A stretch of DNA of 64,000 bases from an uncultured Roseateles sp. GTDB taxonomy: Bacteria > Pseudomonadota > Gammaproteobacteria > Burkholderiales > Burkholderiaceae_C. The position numbers were made by a program, and so were the translations under genes. The first letter of the stretch is position 1. Each line of letters opens with the position of its first letter. Location: contig NZ_OY729424.1 in NCBI RefSeq assembly GCF_963422335.1, forward strand, positions 1,488,001 through 1,552,000. The letters are read 5' to 3'. Positions 16,335-25,167 of the stretch are shown piece after piece. Under the pieces are notes generated by a model. That model saw only the letters and a program-made list of their open reading frames with translations, ran no database searches and was not told where the DNA came from.

Positions 16335-18517
16335 AGACTCATTTCAACCATGCCTGAGATTGCAAACGGGGTTGAATAGAGTATTGTAGAAAGGCGCAGC
16401 CTGCTATCCATTTGAGTGATAGTCCTAGATTTCTCTGGCGAACCAAATAGCCCACTCCCTACCAATCTGAACTTCACGGACTTCGTTAGATTTGTTACAT
16501 AATAGACATCGAGGCCACGAGAGAAGCCAGTTTCTTTAACTATATAGTCAGACTGCCGATATATAGAGGTCGCTTGATGCCTAAATGTTAATCCATATTC
16601 ACCGCGACCTCCTTTGTCTATACAATCTAGTGTGATTGTAGATACCTGAGGGCTTTGATTCTGTAGGCCCCCCGGGGAACTCCACTCCTTTATTTGAGAC
16701 CAATTACGCGCATGTCCGAGGCTTGTCGCAATGTCATTGCTGCATGCCCAGCCTAATGACAGCGGAAATTTGACAGCGCTGGAGAGAGATAGAAGTTCTG
16801 CATGACTTCTATTTTCTGGGCGCGACACCCATCGCATTCCATCAAATGTCGTTATGTTGACAATTGGGTTGGCTATTTGACGATATCCAAGGGTAACTGA
16901 GCCTTCAGTCCCCTTCTTGAAATTCTTGATTAACGAAGTGTCCAGTGCCCAAGCTAATTCAGGTATTAGTTGTGGATTTCCCGCAATATCTGGTTCACCT
17001 GACGAATTCCGAACGGTCCATGTTCGCTTCGAAGTGATGTTCTCCGGCTTTGGGACGCGGTAAGTTCTAGATATCGCCGCAGAAAGTTGGAAATCTTTAC
17101 TGCCGTCTATGCTCCATACTACTTGTGCGGTAGGGCTTGAAATGCTGGCTTTGGTAAAGGAGGACTGGGTCAAATCCTCGCTACTCAACCTCACTGTCTC
17201 ATACCGAATACCTGCATATCCTGATATCTTCGCGCCTATCTGAAACTCCCCTTGGATGTAGGATCCAATTTTGCCTACGGAGGAAGTTACAACTTGCCCT
17301 GAGTTAATAGGCGAGCCAATCCCTACACTTTCGCGTTGATAGCGCTCATCGTGCCGCCTCTCGCTGCTAGTGGAGACTCCGAGGGATACTCGCCGATCGG
17401 CCAATTGGTACGCATATTTAAGATCACTAGTCGACGTATTTTGAGTATAGTTATTGGAGACGTCGCGTTCTAGATAGTTGTTGGGTGAAGCTGCATCTAT
17501 CCGGCCTATTGCTCGGCGCTCATTATGTCCGAGCACTTGCTTGAATTCAACCTGTGCTCCATTTGCCAGTTTCCTGACAATTGTCAATTCCGGCCGAACT
17601 TGAGAGGATGTCCAAGAGTTACTAAAAGCGCTAGAAGAAAATGCAAATGGCATCGCCAGTAGATTTGAGGCGGCTTCTAGCGTAAGTTCCTTTGTGGAGG
17701 AGTGTCGTGCAAGTGTCTGGAGGGTGACCCGCAGATTGTTATCTGGCTGAATTCTCAGGGTGGGAATGACGTGCAACGAGTACCTGCGTGATCGTAAATC
17801 TTGAAAAAATTCACCTTGAATTGCAGGGGGTTCTTGATATTCTTGGGTATACTCGCTGGCCCACGCAGTCCCTTGTAGGTCCTCCGCAAGAATAGTTGAA
17901 ATGATTGAATATGAAATCATTCCGGATGAGCCAGAATAGCTAGCTGAACTTTCAGCCGTAGGAGAGTTTTTGCGATCTAGCCCAATTTTCTGCTTGACGC
18001 TCTTTTTTGTGCCGTTGATCGTCCGGAGTACTATATTTATACTGCCTGCGATGGCTTCATTTGAACGATCCGAGCGTGGCATTCTCGAAATTTCAATACG
18101 CTCTACGGCACCCGGTGGCAGGGTTTCAATTGAGAACCCTTTCGGGAGAGGTGCACCGTTGAGTAATACTTGTGTATATCCACCGCCTAAGCCACCTATT
18201 CGTATCTCTACTTCCTGCGATGGAAGTTTTCCAATGGTCACGAGAGGGCTGAGGCGTAACACATCAATAATTGTGCTTGCACCAAATTTCTCGAGCTCGT
18301 GACGGTCAATTACTGAAAAAGAGGCCTGCGCGCTAGAGTGAGGTGCGGTTCCAGTAATCTCGACGCGGGCGAGAGGTGCGGGACCCTCAATCGGCGGATT
18401 CTCTTTTGGCGCCGAATTTCCCAACGCTGACCCAGTATTAGCGAGAGCAAAGAATATTCCGATTGTTGTGCGCGCTGTCAAAGAGCTTTGGGGCGGTACC
18501 CAACTAGTAGATCCCAT
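16331..18517 (-). CDS. TonB-dependent outer-membrane receptor
   Basis: A 728-residue protein with a probable signal sequence (TIGIFFALANTGSALG). A plug domain follows, readable from FSVIDRHELEKFGASTIIDV through IRIGGLGGGYTQVLLNG to AIAGSINIVLRT, and then a beta-barrel of about 550 residues. The start at 18517 is preferred because it gives a normal signal peptide; ATG 18568 is the alternative. No extra N-terminal signalling domain is present. It is the first large gene after the peptide gene and overlaps the exporter by 4 bp. A receptor in the same operon as an exporter suggests that the exported peptide, or a complex of it with a metal or other ligand, is taken back up. The Ser/Tyr-rich, lower-GC sequence is unlike the chromosome. 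Confidence 0.92.
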   Translation of the reverse strand: MGSTSWVPPQSSLTARTTIGIFFALANTGSALGNSAPKENPPIEGPAPLARVEITGTAPHSSAQASFSVIDRHELEKFGASTIIDVLRLSPLVTIGKLPSQEVEIRIGGLGGGYTQVLLNGAPLPKGFSIETLPPGAVERIEISRMPRSDRSNEAIAGSINIVLRTINGTKKSVKQKIGLDRKNSPTAESSASYSGSSGMISYSIISTILAEDLQGTAWASEYTQEYQEPPAIQGEFFQDLRSRRYSLHVIPTLRIQPDNNLRVTLQTLARHSSTKELTLEAASNLLAMPFAFSSSAFSNSWTSSQVRPELTIVRKLANGAQVEFKQVLGHNERRAIGRIDAASPNNYLERDVSNNYTQNTSTSDLKYAYQLADRRVSLGVSTSSERRHDERYQRESVGIGSPINSGQVVTSSVGKIGSYIQGEFQIGAKISGYAGIRYETVRLSSEDLTQSSFTKASISSPTAQVVWSIDGSKDFQLSAAISRTYRVPKPENITSKRTWTVRNSSGEPDIAGNPQLIPELAWALDTSLIKNFKKGTEGSVTLGYRQIANPIVNITTFDGMRWVSRPENRSHAELLSLSSAVKFPLSLGWACSNDIATSLGHARNWSQIKEWSSPGGLQNQSPQVSTITLDCIDKGGRGEYGLTFRHQATSIYRQSDYIVKETGFSRGLDVYYVTNLTKSVKFRLVGSGLFGSPEKSRTITQMDSRLRLSTILYSTPFAISGMVEMSL

Positions 18518-18672
18518 TCTTCCCACAATCCTTATTCGCGCTTTAGGCCGCGCTCTCAGTGGATACATGCGCACCAGCTGCGAGGGCTGGTGGCTAGCTC
18601 ATCGACGCGCTGTCGAGCTGTCGGTCCAGCATAGTGTCGATTTGATGCGCTCCCACTGACAAGGCGTGTGAT

Positions 18673-18754
18673 AGGAGCACTCCTCAGTGACGCTGCGGCG
18701 CCGGTTCCTTCGGCACTGCGACTGTGGACTCGACGAGCTAGTCGCAGTGCTCCT
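18673..18754. repeat. Stem-loop between peptide gene and receptor gene
   Basis: A perfect 11-bp inverted repeat GCACTGCGACT (18713-18723) / AGTCGCAGTGC (18740-18750) has a 16-nt loop that itself contains CTCGACGAG. A second, mutually exclusive pairing joins AGGAGCACT (18673-18681) to AGTGCTCCT (18746-18754). There is no T-run on the minus strand, so it is not a standard terminator. It may stabilise the peptide mRNA or limit read-through into the receptor gene, as seen between many precursor peptides and their downstream genes. Confidence 0.75.
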
Positions 18755-18780
18755 GATCCTAAGTATCTAAGAAGTTAGGG

Positions 18781-18918
18781 TCAGACTTCGACTCGGGTTG
18801 GTCGGGCTCCGCCAAAGATGTTGCAGAGGTCGGCTAAGTCAAGTTCCCGCAAATCATCGACAACTTCACGACCTTCCTCTGTAGGCTCTACCAAGGCGGT
18901 TTCATTTTGAATAGGCAT
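18781..18918 (-). CDS. Precursor peptide with double-Gly leader and 8-residue core
   Basis: A 45-codon gene. The leader begins MPIQNETALVEP and ends LDLADLCNIFGG. Residues at -12 (Leu), -7 (Leu), -4 (Ile), -2 and -1 (Gly) fit the double-glycine leader consensus that C39 exporters cleave. The core would be ARPTRVEV, with two Arg, one Thr and one Glu. The start ATG has an excellent GGAGGA ribosome site five bases upstream. It is co-directional with, and 264 bp before, the receptor and C39-exporter genes, with a strong stem-loop in between. The leader is acidic, as is common. An eight-residue core is unusually short for a C39 substrate and suggests a modified small peptide (metallophore, signal or microcin-like) rather than a classical bacteriocin. 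The gene call is firm on motif, ribosome site and context; any modification is unproven. Confidence 0.85.
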   Translation of the reverse strand: MPIQNETALVEPTEEGREVVDDLRELDLADLCNIFGGARPTRVEV

Positions 18919-19261
18919 CTATTCCTCCAATGAGTTGAGTGGCTACCATGGCGCCGCATAACTGATTTGCGACATGGCGGGTTCAGTCTAGCACGGGCGG
19001 TTGTGCCGTTTGATTCGGAGTGGTCTGCGTTCAGCGCTTGTCGTCGCGCTGAGGGCCAGGAGTCAGCGTAGCGCGCTTCGTAGAATTTGTTGTGGAATCA
19101 ACCAGGGTTTTGAGGAGGCGCGACACTCGAAGAGGATTGAGGCATGATGACGTCGAACAGATTTTCACCTAGGCAAGACGATGCCGTTTGCACTGAGTAC
19201 GCTGTGGATGGCGCGTAGGCTAACCCCTGGGTGCAGGGGTGAGTATGCGTGCATTGGAGGC
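18919..19261. other. Spacer upstream of the peptide gene
   Basis: No gene is supported. It holds the presumed promoter of the peptide gene and, next to the stop of the following minus-strand gene, a hairpin ACCCCTG (19223-19229) / CAGGGGT (19234-19240) that could end that transcript but lacks a T-run. Confidence 0.5.
18985..18993 (-). promoter_or_regulatory. Possible extended -10 promoter of the peptide gene
   Basis: On the minus strand TGCTAGACT resembles an extended -10 element (TGnTANNNT), about 67 bp upstream of the peptide start codon. No convincing -35 element is visible, so the call is tentative. Confidence 0.3.
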
Positions 19262-20797
19262 CTACTTTGCCTTGGCTGCCGTGGATGGTGGGTCTGCCGC
19301 CTTCACTGCTGAGGCACCCCCGCTGGCTTTGTCTGACTTCCGCGTTGCTGCAACCGGTTGGGAGGCTGCCTGTGCCTGATTTTTCGGCTGCTGTCCTTGT
19401 GCGGCACCAGATGCAGCCTGATCCGGACCTGGCCAGAATATGCTTGAGCTGACGAGACCGATCATTGCGATATAGGCGCCAATGACCCAGCGCCTAGTAA
19501 CCATGTATTCTGATTCGCTATGCCGCAACGGATCATCGGCCAACTTCTTGAGATCGTCTTCGGGTAGGAAGCCATACAGCTTGTCGCGCCACGACTTTCT
19601 GCTGTCAGCTGCGATCAACATAAATTTCGCGTTAGACCTCAGCGTCATGTAGAGGCTGAACGCTAGAAAGATTGCCGTGCCAAAAATAAGACCCTTCACG
19701 GCAGAAGACGATGCAGCCGGTTTCTCGGCGAGAAGCAATGCTATGCGGGCCGCTAACGCTGTAGCAGCAAAAGCAAAATCGCGCCACATGCCGGACAGCA
19801 AATCACGCGTCTGTTGAACGACCTTGGTAACTTCCTCGCTCAAAGTCTTGCGCAGGTCACCCAGCGCCTTGAGCGTGTCTTTGCTGGTCTCTCTGATGTG
19901 GGCGTGGAACGCTGTCTTGGCAGAGTCGAGGGCTCTCGGTGCTTTCGCCAAGAAGCCGTTTGCCAAGGTTTCCGTGTCCGGCCATTCCCGCGCTAATTCA
20001 TAGGTAAATAGCGTGTGGCGAACTTCGACATCACGGCCGCTTGCGAACACCCAGCGAGCGCACTCCGTCACGGCCGAAAATATCTCGGCTGCAGACAGCG
20101 CCGCGAGACCTGCCGGAATACGACGGGTGCGCGGACCAGCGAGGACCACAACCTCATCACCATTCGTCAGCCACACTTCATTCACTAGGCACAGCAACAT
20201 CTGTCGGCACGCCTCATGCTGCCAAATCTCGCAGGGCATTGAGCCTGCGGGCGGAGGTGTGACCAACAGAAATGGCCCGAGCGAAACCGGAACCTCTCCG
20301 CCGGCAACATCTTTGACGATTCTTCGCGGGGAAGGGATAACGTCCCGAATGTCCGCAACGTCCTGGTTCGGCGCACCATTGATCCAGGGAGAGAACGTGC
20401 AGGACTCCGTGATGAAGCTGTTGCCCAGCTTCGCAACGTAGACGGAGCGTGCAAGGGAAATTTGGTCGGCCGCACCGAGCAGCGCTGCTAGTCCACTCGG
20501 TGAGTAAACGAAGAAGACTGAGGCGGAATTACGCTTTTCAATGATGATTCGAATGCTGCCGTGAAGGTCATCCAGCTGCGCCGCAACCAGATCAACTTCG
20601 TCGCCAATCGAGTCAAGTGCCCGAAGCGACCCAACGCCCGCAGCGTCAATGGCCGAAGCAATGGTGTGCCATTGCTCAAGCAGTGGCGCATCAAAGCAAC
20701 CGCTCACGGTTAAGCGATCAACACTCTCGTCGATCGCTCCGCCGTCTGTTGCCGCAAGCAGCTCAGCGCTTGCGAGAATTTGGCTCGGCGTAATCAT
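19262..20797 (-). CDS. Membrane protein paired with NdpA-like protein
   Basis: A 511-residue protein that I do not recognise. The first 330 residues are soluble, with alternating strands and helices. A helical linker follows (about 275-330). Then come hydrophobic segments near 340-360 (FAFAATALAARIALLL), 370-390 (LIFGTAIFLAFSLYMTL) and 445-470 (WVIGAYIAMIGLVSSSIFW). The C-terminal tail is rich in Ala, Gln, Lys and Ser and is probably disordered. The start codon lies 35 bp inside the upstream NdpA-like gene, so they are translated as a unit. A DNA-binding partner plus a membrane protein is a layout seen in several phage-defence systems, for instance Kiwa, but the sequence does not let me assign it to a known one. 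Confidence 0.75.
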   Translation of the reverse strand: MITPSQILASAELLAATDGGAIDESVDRLTVSGCFDAPLLEQWHTIASAIDAAGVGSLRALDSIGDEVDLVAAQLDDLHGSIRIIIEKRNSASVFFVYSPSGLAALLGAADQISLARSVYVAKLGNSFITESCTFSPWINGAPNQDVADIRDVIPSPRRIVKDVAGGEVPVSLGPFLLVTPPPAGSMPCEIWQHEACRQMLLCLVNEVWLTNGDEVVVLAGPRTRRIPAGLAALSAAEIFSAVTECARWVFASGRDVEVRHTLFTYELAREWPDTETLANGFLAKAPRALDSAKTAFHAHIRETSKDTLKALGDLRKTLSEEVTKVVQQTRDLLSGMWRDFAFAATALAARIALLLAEKPAASSSAVKGLIFGTAIFLAFSLYMTLRSNAKFMLIAADSRKSWRDKLYGFLPEDDLKKLADDPLRHSESEYMVTRRWVIGAYIAMIGLVSSSIFWPGPDQAASGAAQGQQPKNQAQAASQPVAATRKSDKASGGASAVKAADPPSTAAKAK

Positions 20798-21809
20798 CTT
20801 CTACCTTTACACCACCAGACTCAATTGTGATTCGGGTTCGACCACCGGCGATTTGCTCTCGCTGGATATTCGCGTCGTACTCACGGTCCCAGATAATCTG
20901 AATTCCCTCCTGGGTAACAATCTGCTTTTTGGAAGGGCGAGATACGGATGCCTTGTCAAACTCAAACGATTCGCCGTCAATTTTCTCGCGCTTTAGTTCC
21001 CGGTCAAAGTCGGCGCGGACCTTAGAGTCTTCGGGAAGAGCGCCGTATACGCTGGCCAGAAAAATGTCGTGACTATCAGGCCCATAGCCCTCACCGCTCT
21101 GAATGGCTTCGTAGATTCGCTGGTTCAGATTCTTGAGCACATCAGGACCAAGAATCGCCTCATTCTGCTTGGCGACCTTTTTCGCAATGGCGACCAACTT
21201 GACAGTTAGCTGCGGAGCTTCGAAGCGACGGGTCGCACCTAAGAATTGCTGGAAGTACTGAGTGACCTTGGATGGCGCACTGCGATCGCGGACGCACAGC
21301 TCGCCGCCCCCTGCCGTCAGGCGGACAATCGCTGACTTTTGCAGGGCTTCAGGCGCCTTAACGAACGTATCTTGCATCGCTGCAATTGATGCCTTCTGCC
21401 CTTGTTCTGTTGACTCGATGGTGTAAGACAGAACCGTTTCGTGGTCGTATTTGAGGAGCGCAAATAGACGCTCCTCACCAAGGCGCAGCACAAAGAGCAT
21501 GAAGACACCTGGGCTCGTGCTCTTGCCGTGACCAATCTGGAACAATCGCGCCAAATTTTTTGACTGCTCGGCAAACGTATTTAAGTCCGCCTGAACTGCC
21601 TGAAGAGAATTCAGTAGCGACGAAGCCGGGATAAAGTCAAACAGGATTCCTGTGTGAGTTGACCGTACTCGATCCAGAAAGAAGTCAGTATGGGAGCCTG
21701 GCTCGGTCTCTTCGAGCAGGACAAATTTGGTTTCATCTGGACCGACCACATGGAAAATCATGCGCTCGATTTGAAGTCCAGAAAGTTGTTCGTCGGTAAG
21801 AAACGCCAT
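20763..21809 (-). CDS. NdpA/NA37-like nucleoid-associated protein
   Basis: A 348-residue protein that resembles the 37-kDa nucleoid-associated family (YejK/NdpA) in layout. It opens with IERMIFHVVG and a short acidic strand region. A helical segment with FFLDRVRSTHTGILFDF follows, then a strand-rich middle (GVFMLFVLRLGEERLFALLKYD) and the landmark segment YFQQFLGATRRFEAPQ, which matches the conserved FxxFLGA region of that family. The C-terminal part has KKQIVTQEGIQIIWDREYD. The family binds double-stranded DNA. This copy is island-borne and overlaps a membrane-protein gene by 35 bp, unlike the single-gene chromosomal yejK. A role in sensing or restricting foreign DNA is an inference. The ATG has GGGAGC upstream. 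Confidence 0.7.
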   Translation of the reverse strand: MAFLTDEQLSGLQIERMIFHVVGPDETKFVLLEETEPGSHTDFFLDRVRSTHTGILFDFIPASSLLNSLQAVQADLNTFAEQSKNLARLFQIGHGKSTSPGVFMLFVLRLGEERLFALLKYDHETVLSYTIESTEQGQKASIAAMQDTFVKAPEALQKSAIVRLTAGGGELCVRDRSAPSKVTQYFQQFLGATRRFEAPQLTVKLVAIAKKVAKQNEAILGPDVLKNLNQRIYEAIQSGEGYGPDSHDIFLASVYGALPEDSKVRADFDRELKREKIDGESFEFDKASVSRPSKKQIVTQEGIQIIWDREYDANIQREQIAGGRTRITIESGGVKVEDDYAEPNSRKR

Positions 21810-22274
21810 GGTTTTAATGCTCCCCTGTTTGGCATGGGTATTATGTGGCGTGATATTTGCGCGTCTATGGGATCAACCCGTGAGATGCCGATCTGATCTG
21901 GAGCAGCGGGCTTCAGCGACCACCAAACAACAAGGCGAAAATACAACTTGATCTTTGCCTAAGACCTCAAGTCACTGTGAAGAGTATGCAAGCCAGCTAG
22001 ATCATGGGGTGAGCTAGCTACGCCAATGGGTGTCAGCTTTTTCGGCGGCGCTTGGCTTTCCGTTTTTCGGGCATGAACCACAGCCGAAGAGGGCGGGTGT
22101 TATGCCGTCCGCGCCTTCTTCGTTGTGTCATGTCAACCCTAGTCAAACGGAGTGTCCAGGAAAGTCACGTGGAACCGCAGAGCTGACCCAAGGATGACTG
22201 CAGGCGTACCTGCGCTGGTGCTTTACTGCGTTGTCGCGCTGGATGATAATTGGCGTCGCCTTCGTCGGCTGCGA
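21810..22274. other. Spacer, possible tiny basic ORF
   Basis: No firm gene. On the minus strand 22033-22131 encodes 32 residues that are extremely basic (MTQRRRRGRHNT at the start, KRKAKRRRKS at the end). It has only a weak AGGG ribosome site and no known relatives that I can name, so it may be chance. The right part (21810-21950) probably holds the promoter of the NdpA-like pair. Confidence 0.4.
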
Positions 22275-23702
22275 TCACTCGACTGTGAACAGTGTGGGGC
22301 GGGCTGATTGGGGCCGGCCGGCCACTAAAGCCAACTTACCAAGACCGTCGCAAGCATCAACTTGCGAGCCCAGCGCCTTACATAGCCACCGGCTAACTCG
22401 CTCGCTGGCCAATGAGACATTCAAGGAGACGGTTTGGTTGCAGTTCAACCCGTTCATTCGTGAGATCACGCCAACTAGTTTGCGGCCCCCTTCGCCTGAG
22501 CGGCCGTACTGCAGACCATCAAAGATTGGGCCTCCAGAGTCCCCTGAGCAAGCGCCACTGACGTTGTTGTCTTCTGTGGGAACCAACCAATCGAGTACGT
22601 CCGGCGTTTCGCTGTTTTCGCCTTTGGCCCAGCCAACTTCAAGCCGATAGTCCTGAAGATGTGATTGAATCGCTTCGCGTGCGGTCAATCCTGCGCTGGA
22701 GCTCCCATATCCAGCCAAGGTCAGAGCAGCTTCAGGTCGCTTGAAGCTAACTGCCGCAGTCCGAACGTCTAAGACAGGTTCATCTAAGCGAAGAATCGAG
22801 ATATCGTTGTAGACCGAAATCGGGTCGTCACCGGGCGGTCGTTCAGGAAACGCACTCACACGCAATCGCCTGCGACTGAGATCAAGACAGCCAATGTACA
22901 TGCCACCCGCTAGAGCGGCCTGACAGGCTCTCTGCTGCTCCGGACTTTCTCCTGGCACAACAACTTCGATTCGACGATAGTCTGTTATGCCAATGAAGCA
23001 ATGAGCAGCGCTTAGCACGATCGAGACATCAATTAACGTTCCGCTGCAGACCTCAGTCGTCACCCCGCGCGTGACCAGAACTAGTACAACCTCTCGAAAA
23101 CCAGACGGACGAAACGTCTCAACTCGGCGTCCAGGTTGTGGCACGCCACCGGCGACATCCCCCTTTAGTTGTACACCATCCATTTCAGGAGTTCCTGCTC
23201 TCACGATGGCAGTTTCGTCACGAACCCTTGGTCGTCGAGGCACATCATCACCGGCATTGATTCCGAAATCACCGTCTGGATAGACCAAACGTCTGGGCCC
23301 CATCGAGACAAGCCAGCGGCTAGTTTGACTGGTGTGATCTTGCAAATCCGGATGTTGTACCAAGCTCCGTAGGAGGCGGCTCGTCCTATCGTCAACAGGG
23401 TTCACGTTGAGGCGCGCCGCAAGAGGTATGGCGTTCCGCTTTGCCAGCGTAACCTCTTGGGGCGTTGGCATTGGGCGATACTTGTTGATCAAGAAAAAGT
23501 TCGGAGTAAGCCGCTCGACATCATTCCTCACGAGATAGGGCGCATGGATATCCTCCAAATGTTGTCGAATTCCGAGTTTGGGCGTGGTCATCACAAAGTC
23601 CAGCTCAACTTTGAGAGGCTCAGCCGTTTGCGCCACTACAAGCGAAGCAAGTAGTGTCAATATGACAGCCAGGGGGGCTCGGAGCCCGTAGTACGAACTC
23701 AT
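22275..23702 (-). CDS. Secreted trypsin-like serine protease
   Basis: A 475-residue exported S1-family protease. An N-terminal signal peptide (APLAVILTLLASLVVAQT) precedes a pro-region of about 190 residues. The chymotrypsin fold then starts near residue 195 and has all three catalytic residues: His234 in LSAAHCF, Asp300 in NDISILRL and Ser389 in GACSGDSGGP. Paired Cys residues fit disulfides formed outside the cytoplasm. The start overlaps the stop of the upstream zinc-phospholipase-like gene by 4 bp (ATGA), so the two are co-translated. The pro-region may keep it inactive until export. The target is unknown; the neighbours suggest an envelope or extracellular role. Confidence 0.9.
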   Translation of the reverse strand: MSSYYGLRAPLAVILTLLASLVVAQTAEPLKVELDFVMTTPKLGIRQHLEDIHAPYLVRNDVERLTPNFFLINKYRPMPTPQEVTLAKRNAIPLAARLNVNPVDDRTSRLLRSLVQHPDLQDHTSQTSRWLVSMGPRRLVYPDGDFGINAGDDVPRRPRVRDETAIVRAGTPEMDGVQLKGDVAGGVPQPGRRVETFRPSGFREVVLVLVTRGVTTEVCSGTLIDVSIVLSAAHCFIGITDYRRIEVVVPGESPEQQRACQAALAGGMYIGCLDLSRRRLRVSAFPERPPGDDPISVYNDISILRLDEPVLDVRTAAVSFKRPEAALTLAGYGSSSAGLTAREAIQSHLQDYRLEVGWAKGENSETPDVLDWLVPTEDNNVSGACSGDSGGPIFDGLQYGRSGEGGRKLVGVISRMNGLNCNQTVSLNVSLASERVSRWLCKALGSQVDACDGLGKLALVAGRPQSARPTLFTVE

Positions 23703-24961
23703 CGGGGCGGCTCAAGCTCGATCCAGATGCGGGATAGCAACGCGTCAAGTGCCTGCTGTCGCTCCTCACCTAACCATCTATCCACCAGGAATAAGTTGTT
23801 GGCCCTACCAGCTTTGCGTGCTTCATCGACACGGATGCCCAGATTGCGGTACCTCCACCAGGAAGATAGGGTGAAGTCTTTGCGTCGCCGCTGAGAGGCC
23901 TCGAGTCGCCATTCCGACCCCATTTCCACCCCTGGCCCTGTCCAATGCGTCAAATTGGTCCAGCATGACGGGCCGGCCGCTCGCTTAAACAGAAGAAGAA
24001 CCTGCTGCGTTGCCTTAACCGCTAGCTCAAACTTCTCGTCATAGCGTTCTGAGCTATCTACACCAACACCCTTCAGATCCAGATACGCGTGCTGAGGGTT
24101 GCTTATGCCTTCATGAAAGACTGCATCTTGCGGTGCATGCAATGCATAACCCAGGCGATAAAGCGCCATCTGATGCTTGCCTTGAGAGCAAAAGGAGCGC
24201 GCAGCGCGCAGATGGGCTGCGGTCCACCGGAGGAAGTTGGTTTGCGCCTGTTCGACACTGCCTACGATCTCAAGAGTTGTCGCATTGAAGTCTGCCTGTG
24301 CATGGGCTGCAGGTGTCTCCCAATCGAAGAAGTCGGGATCTCGTGAGCCCTGCTGAAGTACCTCTACCGCTGCGCCGCTAAAGTCTTTCGCGACGCGAAG
24401 CGCCCCATAGCCGGTAATCTCGAAATGGCCCTTCTTACCGATGTGGCCGAGAAGCGCCGCAAAAGGAAGCCCTCCGCTCTTCGCGAATACGGTCTCGTCA
24501 AGGCTTCGCAATCTATATATCTCTACTAGACAGTCTTGTAGGGACTGTCCGTCTGTAATGCAGTTCGCCTCTGCCTGAGGCCGCACCGCGTCACCGAACT
24601 GATCCCAAGTCAAGCCTCTTTGGTCATGCACGTATAGGCAGCTAGACCGTGTGCCGGTCGCATGCAGTTCGGGATTCAGCTCCACGCATCCCACCGCATC
24701 AGCAGCAATCTTTGCGCGGTCACCAGCGCCCTCACAAATTTGCAGGTGCAGTACATCGACAGGAAGGATGACCGATCTGAGCTGAGTCGAAGCCTGCTCT
24801 ATAAACAGCCGGTTGGCGACGGCGCGTACTCCAGCCACTGAGCAGTCGAATCCCTCGTCAGGACTCTGTGCGGACTTTGTGGTCGTTTGCGCGGCACACA
24901 GAAATGTTGCTGCGGTGGTCAGTCCGACTAAAACGACACGGAGAAATTTACGATGAAACAT
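23699..24961 (-). CDS. Exported protein with zinc-phospholipase C/S1-P1-like motif
   Basis: A 420-residue protein beginning MFHRKFLRVVLVGLTTAATF, a clear signal peptide. ATG 24961 is preferred because GGAGG lies five bases upstream; ATG 24973 with AAGGA is nearly as good, and the longer open frame to 25111 lacks a signal at its start. The central helical region contains LGYALHAPQDAVFHEG followed by NPQHAYLD, the spaced His/Asp/His pattern of zinc-dependent phospholipase C and S1/P1-type enzymes, and a further conserved-looking HLRAARSFCSQGKHQMALY. The full set of zinc ligands cannot be confirmed by eye. Many Cys residues point to periplasmic folding. It is coupled to the trypsin-like gene downstream. 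Confidence 0.7.
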   Translation of the reverse strand: MFHRKFLRVVLVGLTTAATFLCAAQTTTKSAQSPDEGFDCSVAGVRAVANRLFIEQASTQLRSVILPVDVLHLQICEGAGDRAKIAADAVGCVELNPELHATGTRSSCLYVHDQRGLTWDQFGDAVRPQAEANCITDGQSLQDCLVEIYRLRSLDETVFAKSGGLPFAALLGHIGKKGHFEITGYGALRVAKDFSGAAVEVLQQGSRDPDFFDWETPAAHAQADFNATTLEIVGSVEQAQTNFLRWTAAHLRAARSFCSQGKHQMALYRLGYALHAPQDAVFHEGISNPQHAYLDLKGVGVDSSERYDEKFELAVKATQQVLLLFKRAAGPSCWTNLTHWTGPGVEMGSEWRLEASQRRRKDFTLSSWWRYRNLGIRVDEARKAGRANNLFLVDRWLGEERQQALDALLSRIWIELEPPR

Positions 24962-25167
24962 CAACGCCTCCATCCGATCCTTGACAAGTTGGGGGGACGA
25001 ATCAAATTCGAAGCGTCGTTGTAAAGCTGTAAGTCTTACCCCGTTCGAAAGCCATCGACGCTGTAGGCACCTCAACTGATGCTGACATGATCCTTTAGCC
25101 CGGTAGGACAATCGCCGGATGCTGGGTGTGAGACGCCTGCACTAGCCGCCAATTGGGGTGCCAGCGC

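Noticed and set aside
12968..18918. Interpretation as a lasso peptide cluster
   Set aside because: No asparagine-synthase-like cyclase and no transglutaminase-like protease are present; the leader is of double-Gly type with a C39 exporter.
19262..21809. Assignment of the pair to the Kiwa defence system
   Set aside because: The plan is similar (membrane plus DNA-binding protein), but the membrane protein is far longer than KwaA and I see no KwaB-specific sequence, so only a general comparison is made.
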